The notes: generated by a model not told the origin, from the sequence alone. DNA of 32,710 nt from Nitrospirota bacterium (GCA_021826965.1 JAKAYA010000022.1:1-32710), one strand, 5' to 3'; shown: positions 15,971 through 24,728, counted from the stretch's first letter. Numbers and translations: made by a program.

Positions 15971-16930
15971 TCAGTTCCCGGAGAAGGGGGATTCCAGCAG
16001 TGTCAGGGAAGGTGCGCCAAGAGCTGGAAGGGTCATCCGGACAGGAATGTTGAGGGGCCATGTCGCCATGGGGAGATCGTGCCCCGGCAGAGGAGTCCGG
16101 AGAACCGGCACGTTTTTTGGGCATACGGCATCCAGCAAGTCGGTCACGTCGTTTCCCGGATCGTCTGCGCGGACGGGACGCCCGGAAAATGGACCCAGTA
16201 CCAGTCCGGTAATTTTTGAAAAGACACCCATCTGAGCGAGCTGCCAGAGAGACCGGTCGATGGCGTACAGGGGTTCGTCGACATCTTCGATCAGGAGAAC
16301 GGCTCCTTCGAGATCCGGAAACCAGCGTGTTCCGGCAAGGTGGGTCAACGTTTCCAGATTTCCGCCCAGAAGTTTTCCCTCCGCCGTACCCGGCCGGATG
16401 ACTTCCGCCCTTCCGATGGGGAGCCCGCATCCTTTAGCACATTTTCCCGACACCATTTCCCAGAACCAGTCGAAGCTCTCCGGAGAGGCCCCAAGACCTC
16501 TGGGATGAGGCCCATGGAAGGTCACCGCGTTCAGTCGGTTCCAGAAAAATGCGTGGAGATTGGTCGCATCGGAGAATCCGGTCCAGACTGGAAAGTGGTC
16601 CGATGTCCAGGGCATGGCATCGAGATGAGGGAGAAGCCGGATGGCGCCGTATCCTCCCCTGAGTGCCAGGACTGCAGCGGATGATTTGTCTGAAAAAGCC
16701 CGGAAGAGAGCCTCCGCCCGCTTTTGGTCGTTGGCGGAGAAAGGCCCGTTGGCCGGTCCGTCGGGGTCGCCGTTCTTGATTTCGAGTCCCTTGTCCCGTA
16801 GTCGGTCCAAGGCGTCCGGGTAACTCTCCGGAACTCCGTAGAGGCTGGAGGATACGAGAGTCAGGCGATCGCCCTCTTTGAGCGGACCGGAGGGTTTCAG
16901 GAGGGGGTTGAAGGGGATTCCTCCTTCCAT
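15971..16930 (-). CDS. ldcA: Muramoyltetrapeptide (LD-) carboxypeptidase, peptidase family S66
   Basis: The 319-residue product carries the S66 catalytic triad in the right places: Ser120 in WTGFSDATNLHAF, Glu215 in IEDVDEPLY and His284 in PGHDLPMATWPL. The N-terminal LKEGDRLTLVSSS and LALRGGYGAIRLL stretches are also typical. The enzyme removes the terminal D-Ala from the tetrapeptide during murein recycling and acts in the cytoplasm. Its ATG lies 34 bases inside the upstream RHH-like gene, so it is probably the last gene of the operon that starts with the creatininase-like gene. Confidence 0.93.
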   Translation of the reverse strand: MEGGIPFNPLLKPSGPLKEGDRLTLVSSSLYGVPESYPDALDRLRDKGLEIKNGDPDGPANGPFSANDQKRAEALFRAFSDKSSAAVLALRGGYGAIRLLPHLDAMPWTSDHFPVWTGFSDATNLHAFFWNRLNAVTFHGPHPRGLGASPESFDWFWEMVSGKCAKGCGLPIGRAEVIRPGTAEGKLLGGNLETLTHLAGTRWFPDLEGAVLLIEDVDEPLYAIDRSLWQLAQMGVFSKITGLVLGPFSGRPVRADDPGNDVTDLLDAVCPKNVPVLRTPLPGHDLPMATWPLNIPVRMTLPALGAPSLTLLESPFSGN

Positions 16931-17166
16931 TCCCAGTCTTTCATGATGTATTCGACCATCATCTCCCGAAGCGCCTGATCGAGGGTCAGTGATCGGGACT
17001 CCAGGACGACATGGAGCGCGTCGTGCAGTTCCCGGGGCAGCTCGAGAGTGACCTTGACGTGGTCGGGATCCGGTGATTCGGGAAGGGCCGGTGTTTTACC
17101 CTCCCGGATAAAGGACTCCACTTCGGATGTGCGGATGACGTCCTTCAGGGTTGGTCGGGGTTTCAA
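16897..17166 (-). CDS. Small ribbon-helix-helix-like partner of ParA
   Basis: The 89-residue product is read from a TTG start at 17166, two bases after the parA stop, with GGAGG six bases upstream. The longer ATG version (17256) would lie 89 bp inside parA and is less likely. Its middle is VKVTLELPRELHDALHVVLE followed by a helix LDQALREMMVEYIM, which is the strand-helix-helix plan of Arc/CopG-type DNA binders. The N-terminus is basic. A DNA-binding partner for the adjacent ParA, as in ParA/ParG-like pairs, is inferred from position and pattern. The gene's last 34 bases overlap ldcA. Confidence 0.65.
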   Translation of the reverse strand: MKPRPTLKDVIRTSEVESFIREGKTPALPESPDPDHVKVTLELPRELHDALHVVLESRSLTLDQALREMMVEYIMKDWEWKEESPSTPS

Positions 17167-17167
17167 T

Positions 17168-17794
17168 TCAGGCCTCCGGTACGATTTCGACGGACAGAGC
17201 GCGAAACTCTCTGGCAGAAGGGCTGTCCGGAGCGACCTGCGTGATCGTTTGGCCATGCATGATCGCTTCCGCCAGAAGGATTCTCTGGTGGATTTCCGTC
17301 TTGAGAATGGGGTAGGGAAATTCCTTCAGGGCTTCGAAGGACTCTTTTCCGAGTCTCGTTCCCTGGATCTTCCTGTTCAGGAGGAGCCAGGTCCTGAGTT
17401 GTGGGTTGATCATTTCTGCCCGACGGATCAGCGCCACGATGTCCGTTCCGGACCAGAGGTCAAGAGGGCTGGGCTGCATGGGAATGATGGCGATGTGGGC
17501 GCAGACCAGAGCGCTCCGGGTGATTTCCTCCATTCCCGGCGGGGTGTCGGAAACGACATAGTCGTATTTGCGGTCCAGCTGTGGAAGATCCTGATCCAGA
17601 ACGGGTTTGGGGATTGACACGACGGGCAGGGGAAATGTCCCGTTCGCCAATGATCGCCATTTCATGGCAGAACCCTGAGGATCGGCGTCGACCAGGATCA
17701 CATCCTTCCCCCGGGCGGCAAGGGCGCCAGCCAGATTGACGGCAGTCGTCGTTTTTCCACAACCGCCTTTCTGATTGGCGACAACAATGATCAT
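17168..17794 (-). CDS. parA: ParA-family ATPase (short form)
   Basis: The 208-residue product starts MIIVVANQKGGCGKTTTAVNLAGAL, a deviant Walker A (KGGCGKTT, residues 9-16), with DADPQGSA (switch) and VVSDTPPG (Walker B region). It lacks the N-terminal HTH of type Ia plasmid ParA and has the small size of type Ib or orphan ParA proteins. These ATPases move DNA, proteins or other cargo along the nucleoid. It lies between a creatininase-like gene (16 bp upstream) and an RHH-like gene (downstream) in a chromosomal setting without replication genes, so the cargo is unknown. Confidence 0.93.
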   Translation of the reverse strand: MIIVVANQKGGCGKTTTAVNLAGALAARGKDVILVDADPQGSAMKWRSLANGTFPLPVVSIPKPVLDQDLPQLDRKYDYVVSDTPPGMEEITRSALVCAHIAIIPMQPSPLDLWSGTDIVALIRRAEMINPQLRTWLLLNRKIQGTRLGKESFEALKEFPYPILKTEIHQRILLAEAIMHGQTITQVAPDSPSAREFRALSVEIVPEA

Positions 17795-17810
17795 GGGGTG
17801 GTCCTGCCGA

Positions 17811-18548
17811 TCATCGGGAGGACCCGTCCCGTGCGAGAAATTTCTGGATGCGGTCCGCCAGGGCTTTCCGGGCGATGTCGAAGAGAACCTCTCCTTTTTC
17901 TCCTGTTGACAAAAACGGATTGGACCCCATGCGGCCGTCGGGAAACAGGGTCCGGTAGCGTTCGGGGCCCAGCGGCCATTCTGTTTCCGGATCCGGGGCG
18001 ACTCCCGGAGCGATCGGGGTCTCGTCCCCGGGGTAGAGGTGCCATGTCACGGCAACCTCTCCGCATGTCGCATGATGGCCGTTCTCGGAGCCGAAAAAGA
18101 TTTTTTCCTGGTCCGTGACCTCCGGCATCAGCCACCAGGAGGCCAGCTGAAGTCGAAGAGAAGGGTGGTCCAGCAGAATGTCGGAGAAGGCGGCCTGGAT
18201 CGAACTGACGTTTCCTCCGTGTCCGTTGATGAAGAAGAAACGTGAAAAACCGTTCCGGGCAAAGCTCGTGACGACATCCCGGATCACCCGGATCAGGGTT
18301 TCAGGAGAGAGGGAGGCCGATCCCGGAAACGCCAGATGATGGTGGGACATCCCGTAGGCGAGTGTGGGTGCGACCGGGATGCCCAGATCTTCTCCGACCG
18401 AACGGGCGAGAGATTCGGCGACAAGGTGATCCGTGCCGATCAGACCGTTGGGCCCATGTTGTTCGGTGCTCCCGATCGGAATGATCAGGGCGGAACGATT
18501 TTTCAGATAACTCTCGACGGCTGGCCAGTTCAGGTGGGCGATCTGCAT
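17811..18548 (-). CDS. Creatininase-family amidohydrolase
   Basis: The 245-residue product has the creatininase metal-site pattern: IPIGSTEQHGPNG, IGTDHLVAE, MSHHHLAFPGSASL and FINGHGGN. Members hydrolyse amide bonds, including creatinine, FAPy intermediates and mycofactocin precursors; which one applies here cannot be read. A strong AAGGAGG lies about 5 bases before the ATG. It heads the minus-strand run with parA, the RHH-like gene and ldcA. In the upstream gap GATCT (18584-18588) and AGATC (18593-18597) form a small inverted repeat. Confidence 0.9.
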   Translation of the reverse strand: MQIAHLNWPAVESYLKNRSALIIPIGSTEQHGPNGLIGTDHLVAESLARSVGEDLGIPVAPTLAYGMSHHHLAFPGSASLSPETLIRVIRDVVTSFARNGFSRFFFINGHGGNVSSIQAAFSDILLDHPSLRLQLASWWLMPEVTDQEKIFFGSENGHHATCGEVAVTWHLYPGDETPIAPGVAPDPETEWPLGPERYRTLFPDGRMGSNPFLSTGEKGEVLFDIARKALADRIQKFLARDGSSR

Positions 18549-18656
18549 CCATGCCTCCTTATAGTTGTCGGTAAATCCACCCTGATCTTATCAGATCCCG
18601 GTCTTTCCCTCCAGTCAATATCCCGGACCGCAGGGATTCCGGAAAGGTCTCCCGGT

Positions 18657-18686
18657 TTGTCAGGAAAGCAGGCGTCATGCTAGCAT
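18657..18686 (+). promoter_or_regulatory. Promoter for hpnDEC, placed almost at the start codon
   Basis: TTGTCA (18657-18662) and TAGCAT (18681-18686) are 18 bp apart. Initiation about seven bases after the -10 falls near 18693, two or three bases before the ATG at 18696, and no ribosome-binding site is visible. Confidence 0.5.
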
Positions 18687-18695
18687 TCGCGGATA

Positions 18696-19658
18696 ATGGA
18701 TGTCAGGACAGAACCCCCCGAAAAAGACCGGATCATCCGTAACCCCCTCCCTCCCGAGAGCCCGCTTCTGGATCTGGACGGATTCGAAAAGGCCCGGAAG
18801 GGGATTCGGGAAAGCACCTTTTCCCTGTCCTTCCTCTTTCTCGATCCGGATGCCCGGAAAGATCTCTCGACCTTTTACCTGTTCTGCAGGGTCGTCGACG
18901 ATATCGTCGACGAGACGCCGGACAGACAGCTTGCGGGAGAGCGTCTCGCGCTATGGAAAGAGTTCTTTTCAGGAGAAACCTTGCCGGCCGGCTTTCCTCA
19001 CCCTCTCGCTGTGGATCTCCGGGATCTGGTTCACCGCCGCCGCATTCCCCTGTCCCTTTTTCGGGAGATTCTTTCCGGGATGGAGACCGACCTCCATCCG
19101 GTCCGAATCCAGGACATTGATGCGCTCCGCCGGTATTGCTATCAGGCCGCTGGTGCCGTGGGACGGGCCTGCATCCCGATTTTCGGCGGAGAGATCGACG
19201 AGCTGGGGCTTTATGCCGACCATCTGGGAGAGGCGTTTCAGTTGACCAACATCCTTCGGGACCTGAAAAACGACGCCCGGAGAAATCGCATCTACCTTCC
19301 GGCAGACCGGATGCGCGCTTACGGTGTCTCGGAGTCCGACGTTCTGGAAGGAAATCTGCACCCGGGTTTCCTTCGCCTTCTGGAAGAGGTGTGGGTTCAG
19401 GCGGACGGCCATTATCAGGCTGCCCGGGCTCTTCTGACCGATCGGAAGAAGTGGCGGATCATGCGGGCCGCCCGGGTCATGGAAGCGCTGTATCGGGAAA
19501 TTCACCGGAAAATCCGGAAGGAGCGATTTGAGGTCTACCGTCAGCGCATACGGTTGTCTCCCCTGTTGAAGGGATGGCTTTTGTTCAGGTTCTGGACGTC
19601 CTCCTTCCCGGAAGAAAAAAAGAAGGCGTCTTCATTCCGGGAAGACGGGCATGCCTGA
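18696..19658 (+). CDS. hpnD: Presqualene diphosphate synthase HpnD
   Basis: The 320-residue product is a squalene/phytoene-synthase fold enzyme with both aspartate-rich motifs: DDIVDE (first) and QLTNILRDLKNDARRNRIYLP (second). The second is of the HpnD type, as opposed to the QLANFWQD of HpnC. It condenses two farnesyl diphosphates to presqualene diphosphate, the first step of the three-gene bacterial route to squalene and hopanoids. No Shine-Dalgarno sequence precedes the ATG and the promoter is nearly flush with it. hpnE begins eight bases before its stop. Confidence 0.92.
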   Translation: MDVRTEPPEKDRIIRNPLPPESPLLDLDGFEKARKGIRESTFSLSFLFLDPDARKDLSTFYLFCRVVDDIVDETPDRQLAGERLALWKEFFSGETLPAGFPHPLAVDLRDLVHRRRIPLSLFREILSGMETDLHPVRIQDIDALRRYCYQAAGAVGRACIPIFGGEIDELGLYADHLGEAFQLTNILRDLKNDARRNRIYLPADRMRAYGVSESDVLEGNLHPGFLRLLEEVWVQADGHYQAARALLTDRKKWRIMRAARVMEALYREIHRKIRKERFEVYRQRIRLSPLLKGWLLFRFWTSSFPEEKKKASSFREDGHA

Positions 19659-21126
19659 TACCCGCCCGGTCCTGTATATCGTCGGTGGCGGCCTGGCAGG
19701 CATTTCCGCGGCAGAAGTCCTGTCTCGCGGAGAGGGCCGACCCCGGCGCGTCGTCCTTCTTGAAGCCCGCCCGCGTCTGGGCGGAAGGACGTCTTCCTAT
19801 CGGGAAAACCATGACGGACAAATGCACGATACCGGCCAGCACCTGTTCATGGATGCCTATACATCCACCCGTTCCCTCCTGAGGACGCTGGGAACGGAAG
19901 CCTGTCTGGCCTTCCTGGACCCCCTTTCCCTGTACATGATGGACCGGAACGAGAAGCTCTCCTTCCTCGAATTGCCTCTCCATAACGGACGTCTCGGTCT
20001 TTTGTCCGGCATTCTGATGTTTCCCGGCCTGTCGGTCCTTTCTCGCCTTTCGATGCTGAAGATCGGAAGGGCCTTGCCCAAAAGGGAGTCCTCCGTCGAT
20101 CACATGGACGCCCGGACATTTCTCCGAAACAACGGACAGACGGCCGAAGCGATCGAGAAGTTCTGGGAGCTTCTGATCGTGTCGGCGACCAATCTGCCAT
20201 CGGACCAGGTCAGCGCATCTCTCCTGGTTTCTGTCCTGAAGGAATCCCTCTTTTCGGCCGGAGGTCCGAAGACTCTTGGTTACAATACGGTGCCTCTTGC
20301 CGAATTGATCGGCAATCCCGCTCTTGAGGTCCTGACCGGTCGGGGGGTTGAAGTCCGATGCCAGACGTCGGTTTCACAATTTTGCATCCGCCAGGGCCGG
20401 TTGACCGGCATGCGGGTTGGCAAGGATGCAGTGACGCTTGGTCCGGAGGATCATGTGGTTGTCGCCGTCCCGCCCTGGTCCTTCGAAGCCCTTTTTCCGT
20501 CGACGGAGATGAATGATCCCCTGATCCAGAACATCGTGCGTCTTTCCAGGCCGTCTCCGATCCTCTCCGTGCATCTCTGGTTCAAGGATCCGGTTCCCGT
20601 TCCGATGATCACGGGTTTTTCCGAAAGCGAAATGCATTGGGTGTTCAACCGTGATTTCATGATGGGGAGGGCCTTCCCGGCGGTTCATCCGGACAGACAG
20701 TTGGCCGACTTCAGTTATTCCGGACCTCTCGGGGACTTTTATCCCGGGAAGATGTTGTCGGTCGTCGTTTCCGGAGCGTCGGGATGCCTCGATGCGAATG
20801 ACGAAGAACTGATTGGAAGGGCGTTGAAAACTGTTCTTCGTCTTTCTCCCGGAACCCCGGCGGGGAATCTTTCTTTCGCCCGGGTGATCCGGGAGCGCTT
20901 CGCCACACCGATTTTTCCACCGGGACAGGGGATGTGGCGTCCCCCGGCGCACTCGTTTCTGGACAATCTCTGGATTGCCGGAGACATGCAGGACACCGGG
21001 CTTCCCGCCACGATGGAAGGAGCTGTCCGTTCGGGGGTCCAGGCGGCGGTGGAGATCGAAAGGCGTCTCGAAAGACGCTCCGGAGACGATCGAAAATATC
21101 TTGTGGAAAAGAAGGGGATGCCTTGA
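19651..21126 (+). CDS. hpnE: Hydroxysqualene dehydroxylase HpnE (FAD-dependent)
   Basis: The 491-residue flavoprotein opens with LYIVGGGLAGISAAEVL, the GxGxxG dinucleotide site, followed by LLEARPRLGGRTSSY. The C-terminal LDNLWIAGDMQDTGLPATMEGAVRSG contacts FAD in this amine-oxidase/phytoene-desaturase class. The substrate side carries HDTGQHLF-type residues as in HpnE. It converts hydroxysqualene to squalene using a reduced flavin. It overlaps hpnD by eight bases and hpnC by four, so the three are probably made together. Confidence 0.9.
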   Translation: MPDTRPVLYIVGGGLAGISAAEVLSRGEGRPRRVVLLEARPRLGGRTSSYRENHDGQMHDTGQHLFMDAYTSTRSLLRTLGTEACLAFLDPLSLYMMDRNEKLSFLELPLHNGRLGLLSGILMFPGLSVLSRLSMLKIGRALPKRESSVDHMDARTFLRNNGQTAEAIEKFWELLIVSATNLPSDQVSASLLVSVLKESLFSAGGPKTLGYNTVPLAELIGNPALEVLTGRGVEVRCQTSVSQFCIRQGRLTGMRVGKDAVTLGPEDHVVVAVPPWSFEALFPSTEMNDPLIQNIVRLSRPSPILSVHLWFKDPVPVPMITGFSESEMHWVFNRDFMMGRAFPAVHPDRQLADFSYSGPLGDFYPGKMLSVVVSGASGCLDANDEELIGRALKTVLRLSPGTPAGNLSFARVIRERFATPIFPPGQGMWRPPAHSFLDNLWIAGDMQDTGLPATMEGAVRSGVQAAVEIERRLERRSGDDRKYLVEKKGMP

Positions 21127-22076
21127 TCACGCTGGAAGAGTCGTACCGTCAATGCATGCTGCTCACCCGGTCCCATTACGAAAACTTTCCGGTGGCGTCG
21201 ATCCTCTTGCCGCGGAAAACGCGACCCGCGATTGCCGTTATCTATGCGTTTGCCCGATGCGCGGACGATTTCGGGGATGAGGAGCCGGACACGACCCGGT
21301 CACTGGAACTTCTTTCCGGATGGAGAGAGCTTCTGCATGCCTGTCAGAAGGGGCCCGTCGACCATTTTGTTTTTCGGGCCCTCCATGACGTGATCGATCG
21401 TTTTGAAATTCCTGTACAGTGGCTCGACGATCTGATCAGGGCGTTCGAGCGGGACCGGACCATCGTCCGGCATCCCGCCTTTTCCGATCTGATGGCCTAT
21501 TCCCGTTTGTCCGCCAATCCGGTCGGTCGCCTCCTTCTCTGGATTCACGGCTACCGGGACGAAAGACTTCTGCAGATGTCGGACGCGATCTGTTCGGGGT
21601 TGCAGCTGGCAAATTTTTGGCAAGATATCGGAGTCGACCGGGAAAAGGGGAGGATTTACGTTCCCCTATCGGAACTTGCCGCCTCGGGGCTGGATGAAAC
21701 ATCCCTCTATGAAAAATCGGACCAACGCCACGAAGAGCTGAAAAGACGTCTCCGGTCCTACACGATGGGGCTCTTTGTGGCCGGGAGCGGACTTCCTGCC
21801 CGACTGTCCGGAAGACTGTCCCTGGAAATCGCTTTGGTCCTTGCGGGCGGAGTGCGCATTCTCGAAGCCGGGACCCGGCCGGGACGATCCCTTCTGATGC
21901 GACCGGTTCTCCGGCGGACGGATTGGGCGATGGATGTTTTGCGCGTCGTTTCGGGGCTCTGGCGTTTTCCGGAAAGAGGTCCGGAAAACGCGCTCTATCT
22001 GGAAGGATTCCGGGAGTTTTCCCCCTCGTTGGTTGAGGAATCGGATGCCAGGAGGTCTTCCATGATCCGGTTGTGA
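21123..22076 (+). CDS. hpnC: Hydroxysqualene synthase HpnC
   Basis: The product from the TTG start at 21123 is 317 residues. The TTG overlaps the hpnE stop (TTGA) and AAGGGGA precedes it. Hallmarks of HpnC are HYENFPVASILLP, the first Asp motif ADDFGDEE, and LQLANFWQDIGVDREKGRIYVP. It rearranges presqualene diphosphate to hydroxysqualene, between HpnD and HpnE. The gene's last 82 bases overlap the convergent beta-lactamase-fold gene. The longer ATG frame from 20934 lies within hpnE and was rejected. Confidence 0.9.
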   Translation: MITLEESYRQCMLLTRSHYENFPVASILLPRKTRPAIAVIYAFARCADDFGDEEPDTTRSLELLSGWRELLHACQKGPVDHFVFRALHDVIDRFEIPVQWLDDLIRAFERDRTIVRHPAFSDLMAYSRLSANPVGRLLLWIHGYRDERLLQMSDAICSGLQLANFWQDIGVDREKGRIYVPLSELAASGLDETSLYEKSDQRHEELKRRLRSYTMGLFVAGSGLPARLSGRLSLEIALVLAGGVRILEAGTRPGRSLLMRPVLRRTDWAMDVLRVVSGLWRFPERGPENALYLEGFREFSPSLVEESDARRSSMIRL

Positions 22077-23092
22077 AAACGGGGACGAAACTCGCGGATC
22101 CGGTTGTTTGTCCGGGTGGGGTGCACCCGATGGGTCAAAAGGATTATGATGATGTGACGGTCGAGGTCCATCCAGACGGATGTTCCGGTATAACCCAGAT
22201 GTCCGATCGAAAACGACGAAAACAGCTTTCCGGAAGAGGACCCGGCGGTTGGCGTGTCCCATCCGAGAGTCCAGGGTGTTCCGTCTTGGCGTGTCCGGAA
22301 ACGGTCGAGCCACCCCCGCGGAAAAAGATCCCCTTCTCCGAACCATGGTCGCGAGAGTTCCCAGACAGCTCTTGCCGTGCCGAACAGTCCGGCATGTCCG
22401 GAAATCCCGCCCAGAAGTCTGGCGTGTTCGTCGTGCACGATGCCGGACAGGGAGATTCCGCCTTCTTCCAGGGGCTCCGTGGCGGCAAAGGACCTTTTCA
22501 CTAAAGGAGAGTCCGGAGCATCGGGGGTGAACCCCGCATCGGCGACCCCCAGGGGAATCCGGACATATTCGTCGAACAGCCTGTCCAGAGGGACGTTTCC
22601 GAGACTTTCGAGGATCCATCCCGCGAGGATGTAACCGAAATCGCTATATTCCGTCCGGGTTCCGGGAGGATAGGACAGCGGCAACGCGAGGATGGCCCGT
22701 TGAAGGGAATCCCGAGCGTGGTCGGATGGACAGTCCCGGAACAGGGGAGCCCATCCTCTAAGTCCGCTGGAATGAGAGAGGAGCCGGTGGTAAGGGACAT
22801 TTTCCAGAGGCGTCCTCCGGACGTCCGGGAGGTATTCGGACAGAGGGGCGTCGATATCGAGGAGTCCGTTTTTGGCGAACAGGAGGGAAAGCGCGGCGGT
22901 CACGAGCGGCTTGGTAAGACTCGCGAGGTCGAACACGGTTTCGGGCGTGACAGGCAGAGATCCGGGCATGTCGAGACGGGTTGTTCCGACCGGAACGGCC
23001 CCGAGGATCTCCCGGGGCGTTCCCCAGAGAGCCACTCCTCCGGGGAAGACCCCTTCCTGAACCGCATCGCGCATCATGTTTTCAATTGTCAA
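21995..23092 (-). CDS. Serine hydrolase, class C beta-lactamase/DD-peptidase fold
   Basis: The 365-residue product has SLTK (Ser58, Lys61), the active-site SxxK; YSD (Tyr149), which replaces the usual YSN; and HLGYTG near the C-terminus in the position of KTG/HxG. The family includes esterases, DD-peptidases and beta-lactamase-like enzymes, and substrate cannot be told. No signal peptide is seen, so it may be cytoplasmic. The start is TTG at 23092 with AAGGAG seven bases upstream; an ATG five codons later lacks one. It runs toward hpnC and overlaps it by 82 bp. Confidence 0.85.
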   Translation of the reverse strand: MTIENMMRDAVQEGVFPGGVALWGTPREILGAVPVGTTRLDMPGSLPVTPETVFDLASLTKPLVTAALSLLFAKNGLLDIDAPLSEYLPDVRRTPLENVPYHRLLSHSSGLRGWAPLFRDCPSDHARDSLQRAILALPLSYPPGTRTEYSDFGYILAGWILESLGNVPLDRLFDEYVRIPLGVADAGFTPDAPDSPLVKRSFAATEPLEEGGISLSGIVHDEHARLLGGISGHAGLFGTARAVWELSRPWFGEGDLFPRGWLDRFRTRQDGTPWTLGWDTPTAGSSSGKLFSSFSIGHLGYTGTSVWMDLDRHIIIILLTHRVHPTRTNNRIREFRPRFHNRIMEDLLASDSSTNEGENSRNPSR

Positions 23093-23157
23093 CCGGTGGC
23101 TCCTTTTTTCAATCGCCGGACAGGAATCCGGACGGGAGAGGAGTGGACGGAACGTTT

Positions 23158-23186
23158 TTGCGAAAATTCCTCCGCCATTCTATCAC
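23158..23186 (+). promoter_or_regulatory. Promoter for tldD-pmbA
   Basis: TTGCGA (23158-23163) and TATCAC (23181-23186) are 17 bp apart. The start would be near 23193, giving a leader of about 78 bases that includes the hairpin at 23205. Confidence 0.5.
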
Positions 23187-23204
23187 CACTTTGACGGAAG
23201 GACA

Positions 23205-23226
23205 GCTTCGGCAGGATGGCCGAAGC
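23205..23226 (+). promoter_or_regulatory. 8-bp hairpin in the tldD leader
   Basis: GCTTCGGC (23205-23212) and GCCGAAGC (23219-23226) form a perfect stem with an AGGATG loop, between the proposed promoter and the ribosome site of tldD. No T run follows. It could affect translation or mRNA stability; the role is not shown. Confidence 0.5.
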
Positions 23227-23270
23227 CCGGGAGCAAGGAAGAAAAGACGATGAAGCGGGAGGAAATGCGT

Positions 23271-24728
23271 ATGGATAAGAAACAGGAAAGTTTTTCGCTG
23301 GAAGTCATGAAGTTTTTCGAATCCCGGTTCGGAGCCCATGAAGGGATTCTGGGAGAAACCCTGGGATCGGCGCTGGGTCACCAGATCGACGATGCGGATC
23401 TCTATTTCGAATACACGACGGCGGAAACCCTGAGTCTGGAAGAGGGCATGGTGAAGAAGGGAGGACGGCATGTCTCCCAGGGTGTCGGAGCACGGATTCT
23501 GGCCGGAGAAAAGACAGGGTACGCGATTACCGAAGAAATACGTCCGGAGACTCTGAGGGAAATCGTCCGGACAGCCCGGGCGATTTCCCTCGGGACGGGC
23601 CACGGAGGCAATGCACTTCGTCTGGTGCCGGCACGACGGGAAACGATGTCCTTGTATCCGGTGGCCTCCGACGAACTGGATGTTCCCCTGTCCCTCAAAA
23701 AGGGTCTTCTGCTGGAAGCGGACAGAGTGGCCCGTTCGGTGGATCCGCGTGTCGTCCAGGTCATGGCGAGTGTCGCAACGGAAATGAAATCCGTTATGGT
23801 GGTCCGGCGGGACGGACTGATTTCCGCGGATCGTCTTCCGCTTATCCGGGTCAACGTGACGGTGATCGCCGAAGGGAACGGACAGCGCCAGACGGGGTCG
23901 TTCGGCTATGGGGGACGAATCCCTTTTGCGGAAGTGACGGGGGAACCACTCCACCATGCGGCCCGCGAAGCTGTCCGCCAGGCTCTTGTGAACCTGGAAG
24001 CCAGACCGTGTCCGACAGGCACCATGCCTGTCGTTCTTGGACCGGGATGGCCCGGTATCCTGTTGCACGAGGCGATCGGTCATGGCCTGGAAGGGGACTT
24101 CAACCGGAAGGGAACCAGTGCCTTCTCCGGACGCATCGGGGAACGTGTCGCTTCTCCGCTTTGTACGATCATTGATGATGGAACGCTCCCGCATCGTCGG
24201 GGGTCTCTCAACGTGGACGATGAGGGAACGCCCACCCAAAGGACCGTTCTGATCGAAAAAGGGATTCTGAAGGGCTATCTTCAGGATCGGCATAACGCCC
24301 GGTTGATGGGTGTCTCTCCGACGGGGAATGGCCGGCGGGAATCTTACGCCCATCCCCCCATGCCCCGGATGACCAACACGATTATGTTGTCGGGGGAAAG
24401 CAATCCCGAAGAAATCGTCCGTTCCCTGGACAAGGGTTTGTATGCCGTCAATTTCGGCGGGGGCCAGGTCGACATCACGTCGGGTAAATTCGTGTTTTCC
24501 ACTTCCGAAGCCTATTGGGTGGAAAACGGGCGGATCCAGTATCCGGTCCGGGGTGCGACACTGATCGGAAACGGGCCCGATGCTCTGACACGGGTCAGCA
24601 TGGTGGGAAACGACCTCGGTCTCGATCCGGGTGTCGGGACTTGCGGGAAGGACGGACAATCCGTGCCGGTCGGCGTGGGGCTGCCGACGATTCGTTTGGA
24701 AGATCTGACGGTGGGAGGTACGGCGTGA
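23271..24728 (+). CDS. tldD: Metalloprotease TldD
   Basis: The product from 23271 is 485 residues, the usual TldD length. The zinc site is HEAIGHGLEGD (HExxxH), with YAVNFGGGQVDITSGKFVFSTSEAYWVENG in the C-terminal half. TldD forms a heterodimer with TldE/PmbA and cuts unfolded peptides, maturing microcin B17 and degrading CcdA in E. coli. Three in-frame ATGs lie at 23250, 23265 and 23271. The last is chosen because GGAGG sits eight bases before it. pmbA starts inside its stop codon. Confidence 0.94.
   Translation: MDKKQESFSLEVMKFFESRFGAHEGILGETLGSALGHQIDDADLYFEYTTAETLSLEEGMVKKGGRHVSQGVGARILAGEKTGYAITEEIRPETLREIVRTARAISLGTGHGGNALRLVPARRETMSLYPVASDELDVPLSLKKGLLLEADRVARSVDPRVVQVMASVATEMKSVMVVRRDGLISADRLPLIRVNVTVIAEGNGQRQTGSFGYGGRIPFAEVTGEPLHHAAREAVRQALVNLEARPCPTGTMPVVLGPGWPGILLHEAIGHGLEGDFNRKGTSAFSGRIGERVASPLCTIIDDGTLPHRRGSLNVDDEGTPTQRTVLIEKGILKGYLQDRHNARLMGVSPTGNGRRESYAHPPMPRMTNTIMLSGESNPEEIVRSLDKGLYAVNFGGGQVDITSGKFVFSTSEAYWVENGRIQYPVRGATLIGNGPDALTRVSMVGNDLGLDPGVGTCGKDGQSVPVGVGLPTIRLEDLTVGGTA

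Noticed and set aside
23076-23270. Peptide precursor gene next to tldD
   Set aside because: The open stretch is only an in-frame extension of tldD; no separate short gene with a ribosome site was found.
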